From: Helichrysum umbraculigerum
Taxonomy: Eukaryota > Streptophyta > Magnoliopsida > Asterales > Asteraceae
Direction: 5' to 3'
Assembly (NCBI GenBank): GCA_949592205.1
Contig: CATIUR010000001.1
Span: 264,518,250 to 264,582,249 of the forward strand
DNA: 64,000 nucleotides
Positions 35,924-50,701 of this stretch are shown one piece after another. A program made the translations under genes and the position numbers. Below the pieces are notes generated by a model. That model searched no databases, was not told where the DNA came from, and was given only the letters and a program-made list of their open reading frames with translations. The first letter of the stretch is position 1. The number at the start of each line of letters is the position of its first letter.

Positions 35924-37081
35924 AATGGCACCTACGTTTATAGCTATATTTTTATTTGCCTTTAAAGCCGCTTAAAATATATTATTTTATTCAAAACAAT
36001 ATGTATTGTTTACCACTAACCAATTGTCCATATATATGGTTGCCGGTGAGTTGACTGACGATTTTTACGTTGACTCTTCATCTGGACCGTAGGATCATGC
36101 GAACTTTCAATCCTGTCCATTACAACTTAAACATTGTTGGTTACAGGGTGGTTTCTTAAAGCGGTTTTTTGAATGTGTTATTGGTTACATCTATGTATAA
36201 CCGCCTTCGTAGATTAATTTCACAAGAATACTTCTTATAATGTATGTTGCTTGTAGGAATACTACAACATAATATTAGTTCGGTGTTTATAATTGTCCGC
36301 TAAATCTTACTAACATTATTATACATCTTGATTCTCGGGTTTTGTTCACTTTTGTTTTGTTGTATATTATTTTATGTATTTATTATTTATTGTATGATTT
36401 CTTAGAATCTTGTACTATTAGTTTAATCTATATCATAAAGGTATATAATTCACTTCCTGGTGGAAGTGGATGTTGTCTTAGGGTTGATGCGTGTCCATCG
36501 ATCAAGTATGAAAATCATTAACAATTTTATGACAATATCATCTATGTAATAATTGTGTGTTTACCTTTTTTTTTTCCAAATCACCCTTCACAAAAATTAA
36601 AATATCTCATTGTAATAAGTCACTGTTATTTTTGTAACATAATATAATATTATTTATTGCTCATCTGTATGGATAATGTCTCATTTTAAAATTTTAGTAT
36701 ACTTTCTATCTTTTCATTAAAAATTTGTACGTTTATCCATCATGCTATTCTGCAATGGAATAAGTTCCTACTTGCTTTGCATACGTAATGTCATGCTTGC
36801 CTTTATATGATACCTACAGCTAGCGCATTCACTTTCTTTTTATAAGGTGCCATTTTTTATAGCTTTGCTATATGCGTTGTAGTCATAGAAACAGGATGGT
36901 CATAACAAAACTAATGCATACCATTAACTGAAAGAAGAGATTGCCAAAAAATCCAAACTCATGTTCTAATGATACTTATGTATTCACATCTATGATCCAT
37001 AATATAAAAAAAAGAAAACAAATAAGTATTTAATGAAAAAAACCATATAAAAAAAATCTGTAAGTAAGTAGATACTAATTA
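35924..37081. other. AT-rich intergenic DNA
   Basis: Nothing recognisable beyond low-complexity AT sequence and chance frames. Confidence 0.3.
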
Positions 37082-37090
37082 AATTAGAAA

Positions 37091-37392
37091 GGGTAAAGTA
37101 TCTGGAAATGCAACTAACTTGTACCAAATCTCTATTGTGTGTACCCAACTTACGTATGCTATTTTTAATGCAACCAACTTTCAAAAAATGTCTATTGTGT
37201 GTAACTTGATGACGTGGCGAGCTCATGTCACTCTATCCTACGCCACGTGGCACGCTCTGAGCTCGCCACGTCATCAAGTTACACACAATAGACATTTTTT
37301 GAAAGTTGGTTGCATTAAAAATAGCATACGTAAGTTGGGTACACACAATAGAGATTTGGTACAAGTTAGTTGCATTTCCAGATACTTTACCC
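37091..37392. mobile_element. Mutator-type palindromic MITE (302 bp) with 9-bp target duplication
   Basis: The two arms (about 135 bp each) are essentially exact reverse complements around a loop near 37225-37257. The ends are GGGTAAAGTATCTGG and its complement. AATTAGAAA is duplicated exactly at 37082-37090 and 37393-37401. A 9-bp duplication and long terminal inverted repeats fit Mutator-derived MITEs. The arms and loop contain ACGT cores (TGACGTGG in both arms, CCACGTGG in the loop). Frames across it mirror each other and are artefacts. Confidence 0.93.
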
Positions 37393-38459
37393 AATTAGAA
37401 ATATCATCATTCATCCATTTTTATTTTTCTTAAATCAATTTAAACGGAAAAGTCTACTTGCAAACCATGATATTAATATTTCTTTTATGGCAGCCCATAT
37501 AACTGGGCAACGCTCGGGTAAAATACTAGTTTAGACGGTTACCCAACCTGATTGGATTTTTCAATTTGTTTTTCTAATCAAAAGTTAGAAATTCAAAACA
37601 ATCTTTTTTAACTCTGAAACCGACCAATTACCAAAGATTAAAAACAAAGATCTTCAACTCTATTTTCGAAGACTTCCACTCTTAACAGAACTCGTCTATT
37701 TTAGCTTCATAACATTATTATTCCAATAAAACACTTAAAAGTAAGTTACTCTAAAATTAATTATGTAATTAATTAAAGATGAAAAAAATCAACTACACAG
37801 TTAGAGATATATTAAGCATTTCAAACGATACAGCATCAGTCAATATTTTAAGGAAATCAACGTAAACTTCAATTTTTTTAATAAAGCTCCTACCCAACTA
37901 AACTGAAAAGATTGAGTTAACAAAAAAGAAAATGCGAAAAAAAAATAAAGAACGAAAAATCAAAGACAGCAAAAAATCCCAAGATCTAACATAGGCGTTG
38001 AAAACTTGAAATACTATAAAACCCCAGATCTTTGAGATCAATCAAACGGCCAATTTTTTCTTAATAACCCCACAAAAAAGTGAAATATTATTATCTATGT
38101 ATCATCCTTTCCTTTGTTATTATTATTAGAAGATTCATAAGATAGGAGTAATAGATAAGAAAATCTTAAGATCACCTTGTGAAAAAGCACACACAAATGT
38201 TGACATCTATAAACCGTCAACACACCCGAACTCAAAATTCCGAAATCCACTGACGTGAAACACGCACACACACTGAGACCATTTTCTAAAGATTTTCCAA
38301 CAAACTCGATTTAGTCACGGATTCAACAACTGCTAAACAATCCAAAGAACAAACATCAAAACACACAGGTTTCAAGAGATCTAAACATATCTAAGCAAAA
38401 ACCGACATAAATCTTGCAAAAAAAAAAAAAACGATAGATCTAGCTACAACTCAGTCAGT
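37393..38459. other. AT-rich intergenic DNA with one Helitron-like end
   Basis: At 37497-37529 the hairpin GCCCATATAACTGGGC is followed by a spacer and CTAG then T, a Helitron-like plus-strand 3' end. Otherwise no gene or element is recognised. Confidence 0.4.
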
Positions 38460-38690
38460 TTCAACACCAAATGGTGGAAACCCACTTTTTTGTCAGATCG
38501 AGTCGCACATAAGATGAAGCAACAACAAAATGGCTTATAAACGACGAATCTCATGAAACACGTCGGGTCTCAACACCAAAGGTGGAAACCCACTTTTTGA
38601 CAGATCGGGCCAGAAACAAGATGAACCAACAACAAAACAACTTGTAAATGACGGATCTCAACACCAAAATGTGGAAACCCATAGGTTTAG
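38460..38690. repeat. Three diverged tandem units of about 85-110 bp
   Basis: The phrase TCAACACCAAA, then GGTGGAAACCCA, recurs at about 38461, 38569 and 38658, followed in the first two by CACTTTTTTGTCAGATCG or a close variant. No coding frame is associated. Confidence 0.6.
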
Positions 38691-39414
38691 TGACTTTTTT
38701 ACAATACTAATTCTACTATGGTGGTGGCGATGAAAGAAGCTTTTGATGGCAGAGATGTTGGGGTTGCCGGCGGCAGAGGGAGAGAGTACTAGTGAAGAGG
38801 GTTTTGAGTGAGAAATTTGAGAATTGTGTTTTTTTTTGGTGTTTTCACTATGTGTTTAGTTAGGGTTACGGGTATTTATATATGTGCAATGTTTGTGAAG
38901 TTCAAAATAGAGGGTTGAGATCATCCAAAACGAGGATATGATTGAATCTCATTGAATTGGATGGTTGAGATTTGATATTAGTTGAAACTTAAAGTTCTTA
39001 AAAATGGGGACAGGTAAATGCTTTATATATTAGTAAAGATAATGTAATAGAAGTCTTAAATTTTTCAATAAACTAATTGACCTATCATTTGAAGAAAGAG
39101 AATATTTTGAAGGAATTTTAGAGAATTGGGGATCCATGAATATGAATATACTAACTATCTTAGTATTATAATTTAATTTGAGGAAAAATCTAAGTTAAAG
39201 ATATTTAATGAAGTTGAATATTTTATAAATGATATAAATTGTAATTAATAAAGATGTATAATTAAAAATTGTTAAGTTTAACTTGTGCTCTAATGGCATA
39301 ATTTATGGTGTTTTTGGCAACAAAGTAGCTAGAGCTGGAGATTGTGGCTGGGGATTCTTTTAGAAGCCATTTGAAATAGCTTCTATAAAAAGGGATTCTA
39401 TGGGATTATCTTTA

Positions 39415-40518
39415 GGGTATATAGTCTGAAAATGTATCGAACTTGTCATGAAATCCTATTGTATGCATCCAACTTTCAAAACTCCTATTGTGTGTACTCA
39501 ACTTACTAATCTCTCCTATTGTATGTAGTCATTAACCTTAAACAGGTTCTTTGCTTATGTGTATCTGACTAATCACCTTTTTTCCATGTCATCATCTATG
39601 TAGGAGCCACGTAAGACCAGAGAAATGTATCGAACTTTTATTTATAACATTTCTTTATCAAAAATCGTAACTTTCAAACCCATTCACACCACCATGCTTT
39701 CATCTTCTTCGAGAGCCTCTATCAACATTTAACCATAGTTAAATGGTGAAGACGCAGGAGTTGGTGGGAATGTTCGAGATCGTAGCGAGTTAAGGAGGGT
39801 AGTGATACCAAAAAATATAAGTGGTGATCTTTTGTAATGGATGTGAAGTGCATATTATAGTTTTGATAATTAACATCATGTAAATTGATTGTGGTGGTGT
39901 CGCGGGAAAAATTGGTGTCACCGGATAAATGGTGGAGATGAAGTGATGTCGAAGTTGGTGATGTTTTGGAGATAGTAGTGAGGTGGAGATGATAGGAGGT
40001 TAAGAATGTGTAAATTATTTTTAGTGGTGTCACCAGAAAAAATGGTGTCGCCGGACGTCGGAGGTGGTGATGATTTGGAGATAGCGGTGAGGTGGAGATG
40101 ATAGGGGTTGGTGGTTAAGGAGTTGCAAATTGGTTTTAGTGTTTTCGACGGGAAAAATGGTGTCGTCGAAAAAAATGGTAGAGATGGTGGTGACGTCGGA
40201 GATGGTCATGTTTTGCCGGAAAAGATGGTGTCACCAAAAAAGATGGTGTCAACGGAAAATTAAAGATGGTGAAGTTGATGAAGATGATAACGTGAAAAAA
40301 TGTATCGAACTTTTTGTGAGATGGCACTGACGTGTCAATGCCACGTCAGCTACTCAAGCCCCCTAAGCTAATTTTGACTAGTAACCAGGGTTTAAGGTTA
40401 ATGACTAGACACAATAGGAGTAATTAGTAAGTTGAGTATACACAATAAGAGTTTTGAAAGTAGGATGCATAGAATAGGATTTCATGACAAGTTCGATACA
40501 TTTTCAGACTATTTTCCC
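39415..40518. mobile_element. Mutator-type non-autonomous element (1104 bp) with 9-bp target duplication
   Basis: Terminal inverted repeats of over 100 bp start GGGTATATAGTCTGAAAATG and end with the complement of GGGAAAATAGTCTGAAAATG. TTATCTTTA is duplicated exactly at 39406-39414 and 40519-40527. The interior has direct repeats of GGTGTCACCGG and GGTGGAGATGAT words (about 39890-40270). Frames of 63-103 codons through these repeats have no family features. The ends resemble those of the MITE at 37091. Confidence 0.9.
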
Positions 40519-41019
40519 TTATCTTTACAAAAATCCCCATCCTTTTCACAACGGGGTTAGGCGGCTGGCTCACCCATTTGGCATCATTGTAGCATCCATC
40601 TATCGTGGGCTCAGATTTGGACGCATGCTAATTGCTAAAATCCTAAAACACATACTTCGATCTCCTACATGCATTATAGATGCTCGATGACAAATTTTCA
40701 TATAATCATATACTTTTAACTTTTATTGTCTCAACATGTCAAATTTTCTAAGTATGTGACGTTTATCAACATCACAAATTCTCTAAGGTGGCGTTAATTA
40801 GAGAGGGTAACTTCTATCATCTTATCTTATCTTACATATAATTAAGCCAAAATCTCGATGAGCAATCTGAGCCCTTCAATGAGATTTTTCAATTTGATCC
40901 GATAATCTAGATTTAATTAAAATAATTTGTGACACCCAGTCAAAAATGACCCAAAATTAGGTCCAAATTTAAACTTTTAAGTCGCGTATTATATACGTGT
41001 TAACATTCAAGTACTCAAG

Positions 41020-41024
<5 letters not shown>

Positions 41025-41081
<57 letters not shown>
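41025..41081. repeat. (TA)n microsatellite in the 5' LTR
   Basis: Pure TA dinucleotides. The equivalent place in the 3' LTR (46118-46220) is TA followed by a long TG run. Confidence 0.9.
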
Positions 41082-41083
<2 letters not shown>

Positions 41084-41796
41084 CCCGAAACGATTATTTA
41101 ATAATCACGTATACACGAATCTGACAGAACACAGAAACTAAAAATGTACAATTGTTCAAAACATTTTTAAATAAAGTATTATTGTTAAGAATAATAATTA
41201 TTTACTCCGTTAGGAATTTAAATACATTTTGGACACATAAAACTATCCGTATGTTTTAAGTAAAACAAAGATACGATTTTATCTCTCCGTAAAAACATTT
41301 TTATAAAATATTTGAATTAAAAACATGTACGATTATATTTTTAGAAAATTATCATTTTAAAACCTTATACTACTTTACGATCGGGTACGCAAACACGGGA
41401 CGAAAATATCTAACTACCTCAATTATTGGAGGCCGGTTATATTCAACCGACCTCAATTATTTTATACACACAACACAAACTCAGTCTCTATCTCATCTCT
41501 CTGGGCTCTCTCGCTCTTTCGGTTTATCAACAACAACAACATCAACTAATCATCTCATCATCTTCAACTTCGATCATCATCATCAACGGGTTCATCGTGA
41601 TCATCATCTTCACCACCATCAACATCATTATCGGTTCCAAATTCAATTACATAAGAACACTTACTAAACTACTTTAATTTTGTGATTATAATACTTATAT
41701 TAGCTTATAATAGTATTGTACATGTGAAAAATTGGTTAAAATTTAGTTTGAAACTCGTTGCTGTGTAAATGGCTCGAAACAGATCTGAACCAAGCT

Positions 41797-42010
41797 CAGA
41801 CCCGAACGGGTGAGGAAACAAACCCGAACGGGTAAGGTTGCATACCCGATCAGGTATGGACCTGTACCCGGACAGGTAAGTCCATACACCCGAATGGGTG
41901 AAAGGTGAAACCCGAACGGGTGGTACACACAGACCTGGACGGATTAGAAAACTCACCCGGACTGCTCAGGGAACATACCCGGACGGGTATGAAGCCCCAC
42001 CCGGACGGGT
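41797..42010. repeat. Array of ACCCGNNCGGGT dyads
   Basis: Eight or nine copies, perfect (ACCCGAACGGGT, ACCCGGACGGGT) or with one mismatch, spaced about 20-30 bp. The array lies roughly 300 bp downstream of the CT-rich leader. Confidence 0.9.
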
Positions 42011-43684
42011 AACATGCTTCCACAACACCATATTTTGTAGTTTTGTAGTCCTCTGAGTCACGGTCGTTTGGGCATCTTGATCGCTTAAATCCGAGTTCGT
42101 ATGAGAAAGTTATGGCCAAAATGGTGCAACATAGTCAAATCAGCAAAATGCACCATCTTTTCATATTTTCTTCATCAATCTTTAACCATAAAACATGAGA
42201 TCAATTTCAAGCTAAATAAGTATCTAAAGTTCATGAAATCAACTAGAAACAAGTACAAAAATTGTATTTTGAAATATGATTTCAATTCCGTCACCAACGG
42301 GCCGTACACTTTTACAAACTACAAACTTAATTGGATTTCGAACATATAAACGTAAACACTAATCGAATGCGTTGAACATAACTAATCAAGTGAACAAATA
42401 TACGAATGATTTACTAAACAGTCACTTACAAATATATAATATCGCGTGTTTAGGGTACTAGGAAGTTACACTTGGTACACGCGCGCACATTTAGGATTGT
42501 TTGCTCCTCAGGTGAGTCTCACAGCCCCTTTTTACTGTTTTTATTATTTTGGGGGAGATGCATTACTTGTTTACTGAAATTACTTGTTTTACTTGAATAC
42601 ATGTATAAATGTATTGATTTCCTACTTGTACTTACCGTGTTACAAACTTATAAACAAAATGCTTTACTGATTTACAAACTTACCGATTTCTACTTTACTA
42701 CCTTATGGGTTTACTACTTTACGGAGTTACTACTCCACCAACTTACTACTTTACCGATGAACTACTTTGCTACTGTACAAACTTAGTGATTCACCATTTT
42801 ACTACGATACTGATACTTTGTTACTTTAACAACGAAGTAAGCTACTGTTTTACTACATTACAGATTTACTACCTTGCTACCGTACGAACATAGCAACTTA
42901 CTGTTTTACTACGCTACTGAATTACTACTTACCAGTATATCAAATTGCACGAGTTTCCGTTTAATCCAATGAAGGCCTCTGAAGTCATAGTTGTTAATTA
43001 TACGATAAGCGCGAGTTTTAGTATATGGATCCATATGGGACTGGCAATCCCCGCTCAGGGTTGTAGCGCCACCACGAACCGTACTCGTATAAATGGGCGT
43101 TTTCTACTCGTTTTTCATATGAGTGTTGTTGGATTAGCACTCACGAGGGGCACAATTACGTACGTTAAGCTCGACTATGATGGCTCATGGCAAGATACAC
43201 CGACCCCACTACAACTATGAATTACTTACTTACTGATATATACATTGTGATGTATTTACTACTTATTGGTTTTACTTGTATGATAACTTACTACTTTGCG
43301 TACAAAACTTTGTTACTACTTATTACAAACTTGTGAGATTCACCAACCTTTTGGTTGACGTTTCTAGTGATGCATTCTCAGGTACGCATCAACAATAGGG
43401 ATGCCCAGCAGGACTGCTTGATAGCTTGAGTTGCATGCATACATACTTGGAGATTTTATTGCATTACTTTTGTACTAACTGTTATGTTTTAAAATCTCTA
43501 GATACTATTAGACGAACTCCAAGCTATGTAAACTTTTGAAAACTTATGTAATGTACGGTGATGTAATGTATTTTCTAAAATGTCTCATTTAGAGTCGTTT
43601 TCTATTAATCTTGGTGCTTGATATATGATTAGTAGCACCCCAAAACTCGCTTCCGTAAAGCATTAAATTGGGGGTGTTACAGAT

Positions 43685-43696
43685 TGGTATCAGAGC
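43685..43696 (+). other. Primer binding site complementary to initiator tRNA-Met
   Basis: TGGTATCAGAGC, three bases after the LTR end. This is the standard plant initiator-Met primer site. Confidence 0.92.
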
Positions 43697-44461
43697 CTAA
43701 GGTTATAGTGAACTAGGTTGCATTTAGTGGGCCTAGACTATGATCGTTAGGCAGTATTCCTCACTAGATATAACTGGTTCAGGAATTACATCATACGAAT
43801 TTAATTTAACATAGCCTGATCAACTATGTACAATTAAACAAAGATGATGTGAGCTCTGAAAGGGGTTATGTTGAACAGGAATGCATTAGTTGACTCTGAC
43901 CACGAGAGAACCGTGAATTGTACTTGTTTTGCGTTAGACACGACTAGGTGGATAATACGTATGCATAGGTTATACATATATGGTTAGGCCTATTAATGTC
44001 CTCCGATACTTGGTAACGAACTTATTGTTCATATACGCCTTAGAACTCGCCAACGGTAAGTTGATCGAGTCAGGAAAATAGTACCGGGATGTGCCCTGGC
44101 TTAGAGGGCCATCTCTTCGAAATAGGCTTACCCTGGTAGAGTTAAGAACTTCGACCTTCTATTCGGTACGAACCGATTAACCATCAGTATTGACATATAC
44201 CTAAAGACTAAAATCCTTTCTCGCCTTCCTATCACGTTTTGTATAACGATCGATATCTGTCCGGATGTAATATCTCCAACACTTTTGAAAAACCTTAATC
44301 CTCGTAATCATTTGAACTCGCAAGTTAAATGATTTCAACCACTATTATTCTACACTATTGATTATCACTTGTGTTGTGATATATTACCGTTATATATACA
44401 ACTACGATGATCATATTCTTATACGAAATTCTGACATGTCCCTTATCTTTATTGAAAGAAC
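43697..44461 (+). other. Leader between primer site and gag
   Basis: Non-coding in all frames. It is the untranslated leader of the Tekay-like element and should hold packaging signals, none of which I can identify by eye. Confidence 0.5.
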
Positions 44462-45568
44462 ATGCCTCCACGACGCCAAAAGTACACTCAAGCTCAAGTT
44501 GATCGACTAGTTGCTGATGCACTAATTGCTGAGCGACGACGATTTGAAAGTGCTGAAACCCCACCAAGTACCACTGTGGTAAAACCTTGCACCTACAAAG
44601 ACTTCCTAAGCTGCAAGCCTCTGAACTTCAACGGCACTGAAGGTGCCATTGGGTTGTTACGATGGCTGGAAAAGACAGAGTCAGTCTTTCGCATCTGCAA
44701 CTGCGCTGAGGACTGTAAGGTCAAGTTTTCCACCTACACTTTCATGGATGATGCTCTGACATGGTGGAACACTTATGCTGACTCTGTGGGCCAAGACATT
44801 GCTTTGGAAACTCCTTGAGATGAGCTGAAGAAAACGCTCAAGGATGAGTATTGTCCTAGGGATGAAATCCAACAACTCGAGGCGGAATTCTGGAATCTCA
44901 CCACTCAAGGGAATGACATTGCCGGCTACACTTCTCGATTCAATTAGTTAGCACACCTGTGCCCATCTATGGTTGATACGAAATCCAAGCGAATTGAGCG
45001 CTATGTCTGGGGACTTCCTCCACAAATTCAAGGAATGGTTACCTCGTCTGATTCTCCCACATTCCATGGCACTGTGCGTATGACACATAAATTGATGGCA
45101 CGAATAGTTCGCCAAGGAACAGCTGGCGACAAAAATTCTGGAAGCAGCTCTGGAGACAAGAGGAAAGCTGATGGAAACCTTGGAAACCAGAGCCAAAATA
45201 ACAAGAAGCCTGCGACTGCTAAGGTCAACGCCTCTGAATCTGATGACAAGATAGGGTACAAAGGAAGCAAGCCCTATTTCTCTAAGTGCAACCTTCATCA
45301 TGATGGTTCGTGTCCTTGCCCCAAATGCAAGCGATTTGGGCATGTGGCCAAAGACTGCAAAGCAGTCACAACTAGTACCAACACCTCTGCACCTAAGACC
45401 TGCTATGAATGCAATGGTACTGGGCACTTCAGGAGGGAATGCCCAAAGTTGAAGGACAAGAACAGCAACACCGCTAAGGGCAGGTTCTATGTGCTTAACA
45501 CTGAAGGTAACCACCAGAACCCGAGACTTATTGACTTACTCAACACGGGTATGATTACTTACAGATGA
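44462..45568 (+). pseudogene. Tekay-like gag with two in-frame stops
   Basis: A single 369-codon frame from the ATG at 44462. It has the capsid-like gag segment (FNGTEGAIGLLRWLEKTESV, DDALTWWNTYA, EYCPRDEIQQLEAEF) and two zinc knuckles: CPKCKRFGHVAKDC at residues 286-299 and CYECNGTGHFRREC at 314-327. Stops are TGA at 44816-44818, where relatives have Trp, and TAG at 44945-44947. No frameshift is present. A protease domain normally follows; here the sequence becomes non-coding within about 50 bases, so pol was deleted close to this point. Confidence 0.9.
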
Positions 45569-46020
45569 CCCTACTGCCTGTATACTATTCACCTCAGTAG
45601 ATTTTACTTGCTGTTTGGTAGCTTCTATGTTTTTCCTAGATCCTATGTACTCGATATAATTAGGAAAACGATAACTTAGTTCCTACAATATACTGATAGA
45701 GTCTAATTTATGCTACGATGCTACTGTCCGTTACAAACTGTGTGAACACAGTAGAAGTTATTACTATACTTTAAGTCACTAGTACACATTATAGTTACCT
45801 TCTAGTGACGGGCCTTGTCATGCAGACATAATGGTCAACACACCCTGAAATTTCCTTTCGTGGCCGGTAGGGCACTAGTCCAACAAGGGGAGGAAGACAA
45901 CGCTAGATAAGTGTTGTGTCGCTTCCACACTTACTTAGATTATGCACATACTATAACTTAAATACATTGACAAATACTACAAACGAATTTCGGGACGAAA
46001 TTCTTCTAACAAGGGGAGAA
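45569..46020 (+). other. Residual sequence after gag, ending in a polypurine tract
   Basis: About 450 bases without a frame replace the expected pol. The end, CGGGACGAAATTCTTCTAAC followed by AAGGGGAGAA (46011-46020), is the usual sequence before a chromovirus 3' LTR. Confidence 0.75.
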
Positions 46021-48816
<2,796 letters not shown>

Positions 48817-48840
48817 TAATTACACTCCCCCACCCAACCA

Positions 48841-48865
48841 CCCCCCCCCCCCCCCCCCCCCCCCC
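48841..48865. repeat. 25-base C homopolymer
   Basis: An unbroken C run with CACCCAACCA before it. It lies in the right-hand piece of the probable Helitron. Length may be unreliable, since such runs are hard to sequence. Confidence 0.8.
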
Positions 48866-49431
48866 ATATTGAATATTATTCAATATAAATTATTTCTTAG
48901 TTATAATTCTTTATTTTGTAACCCTATATATATTATTCATCATTCTTATGTTTTTTTCTCATACTAATATAAATAGATCCACAAGGATCTCAACCTCCTT
49001 CAGAAAATTAATTGTTCATCCCAAATGTCAAATGTAGTTGAACATCCCTCCGATAAAAAACAACCGGTTGTTCAACATCCCAAAAGTTTTAAAAAAATTT
49101 GAAGGTATGATGTATGCATTTTTAAACTTAGTTTTTTTTTTACATATGACAATTTTAATCCACAACAATTTATACACTCATATTCAATTGAATATCTATA
49201 ACAATTTCAATTTAGTCGCTCGCGCTTTAAAGCTCAAATGTCGAAACCCACGTTGTCGCGGGTCCTCACCTAGTTTATCATTATTCCCAAAGGATTTGAG
49301 AAATGCTTTTGATGCTAACCAAATCTCAGATTGTAATTTGTAATTCGGTATATTAAAACCTACGGGATTGGCGAGCCTTCTATAACCGTCTTCCATGTCG
49401 GGTGGAATTCGGTATATTAAAACCTACGGGA

Positions 49432-49925
49432 CTGACTACGTTTTTTGTGGTATATATCCAGAAAGTTTAGACCATTGCTTGGTCCAGTGTCCGAAGGTAG
49501 ACGTTATAAGGCGGAAGATTTGGAGCTGTTGGCATATTTCTTACCTTCAGGGAGTGTCTATGTTAGACATTTTTACTTGTAAATTCGTTCCGAGCAGCAA
49601 TACATGGGTAGTAAAGGCCTTTCAGGGTGTTTGTTATTCTACAGTTTGGGCTATTTGGGAGTGGAGAAACAAATTATTGTTCGGCTCTCCAAATGAGATT
49701 GCACAAACTCTTCATGATGATATCTTCCCATCTGTTCAGCAAATTTCATTGCTTTGGATGGAGAATAGGAGTAAACAATCCAAGTTAGATTGGACTTTTA
49801 GATTCGAAGGCCTCATGATCTTTTAGTTTTGTAAGTCTTTGTTGTATGTTAACTTGGCGTTGTAATTTGGGTGTGCTCCTTCTTGGAGCTCGCCTTTTTA
49901 GTTTCTTAATAAAATTATGTTTTTC
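49432..49925 (+). mobile_element. 5'-truncated L1-type LINE (ORF2 C-terminus)
   Basis: The open frame ends at 49826 and holds a zf-RVT-like zinc segment (YVFCGIYPESLDHCLVQCPK) followed by VWAIWEWRNKLLF, typical of the C-terminus of plant L1 ORF2. It has a 100-bp 3' UTR ending AATAAAATTATGTTTTTCTA. The frame extends upstream to 49395 only because it reads through a duplicated 26-bp flank (49342-49367 and 49406-49431). Copy 1 of the duplication lacks this segment. Confidence 0.75.
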
Positions 49926-50362
49926 TAAAAATAAATCCATTAGTGTGTTTTAAATGTTGGGATTTCAGAATTCCGAACCAAACGCCACCAGAGTATGAGA
50001 CACATATTACTTACAATCCTATCTGCCTATGTTGCACATTTGCACGATCAATACGTAAGAGCTAAATCTAGCTAATTAATTAGCGGTCTTGCTTTTATGG
50101 TGACTCAGCAAATTCATTGTTCGGATGTGAAAATAAATCGAGTTGTTGAAGAACAAGAAAATCACGACACGATTTATGAATATCGCGGCACAATTATGGC
50201 ATGTTTCCTTGACCATTTTTTTATCAGAACGAATAACGTTGGATGAAGTGATGCGACATGATTTTCTCACGGTGCGAGTTTTTTTAATACGTGATTTGAG
50301 AGAAAGATATGAAACTTGTTTTTCAAGATTTGTTTCACCATAAATATAACGTATTATTTCTA

Positions 50363-50701
50363 AGATTTGGATCAGAGGAGCAGCTCCTCTAAAAATCCAC
50401 TGCATTTTAGGGCAAAAATTCGCTCAAAATTCACTGCATTTTACCAACGGAGTAATTACTGCATTTTACACTTATAATATTTTACTGCATTTTAACGACG
50501 ATTTACTGCATTTTAGCGATTTAACGACGATTTACTGCATTTTAGCGATATTTTTACTGCATTTTAGTGATATTTTACTGCATTTTAGCAACACTACATT
50601 AAAATGCAGTGAATTTTGAGCGAATTTTTACCCTAAAATGCAGTAAATTTTTCCTGCTCCTCCTGCTCCTCTAAGAGGAGCTGCTCCTCTGATCCTTACC
50701 C
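50363..50701. mobile_element. Mutator-type MITE (339 bp) with internal repeats and 9-bp target duplication
   Basis: The right end reads, inverted, GGGTAAGGATCAGAGGAGC; the left end is a decayed version (GGATCAGAGGAGC at 50369). The arms (about 70 bp) include AGGAGCAGCTCCTCT. The interior has about seven copies of TTTACTGCATTTTA with GCGAT linkers. TTATTTCTA is duplicated at 50354-50362 and 50702-50710. Confidence 0.8.

Larger units (their letters stand above)
40928..43681 (+). repeat. 5' LTR of the Tekay-like element (2754 bp)
   Basis: Starts TGTGACACCC and ends GGGTGTTACA. It contains a (TA)n run (41025-41081), a TATA-like ATTTTATACACA followed by a CT-rich leader (41455-41525), a dyad array (41797-42010), the conserved CTCAGGTGAGTCTCACAGCC box (42508-42527) and several TTACTACTTTAC-type microrepeats (42680-42930). 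Frames inside are not genes. Confidence 0.92.

Noticed and set aside
37119..37433. Mirror-image frames on both strands
   Set aside because: Produced by the palindromic MITE.
38700..39050. Possible host gene start (an ATG near a GGTGGTGGCGATGAAAG stretch)
   Set aside because: The frame closes quickly, and only diverged repeats surround it.
40130..40330. Frames of 63-66 codons on both strands inside the Mutator-type element
   Set aside because: GAT/GGT-rich direct repeats give open frames on both strands. No transposase motifs.
41426..42349. Several 60-89 codon frames, repeated at 46465-47487
   Set aside because: Both sets are LTR sequence of one retrotransposon. The duplication reflects LTR identity, not gene conservation.
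42945..43220. 91-codon frame conserved in both LTRs (also 48080-48355)
   Set aside because: Conservation is explained by LTR identity. It has no start context or domain, and the region matches non-coding LTR at about 11330 in inverted form.
43685..43696. Possible tRNA gene because of a tRNA 3'-end match
   Set aside because: Only the primer-binding segment matches. No cloverleaf follows. The same holds for 4738, 14175, 24420 and 60472.
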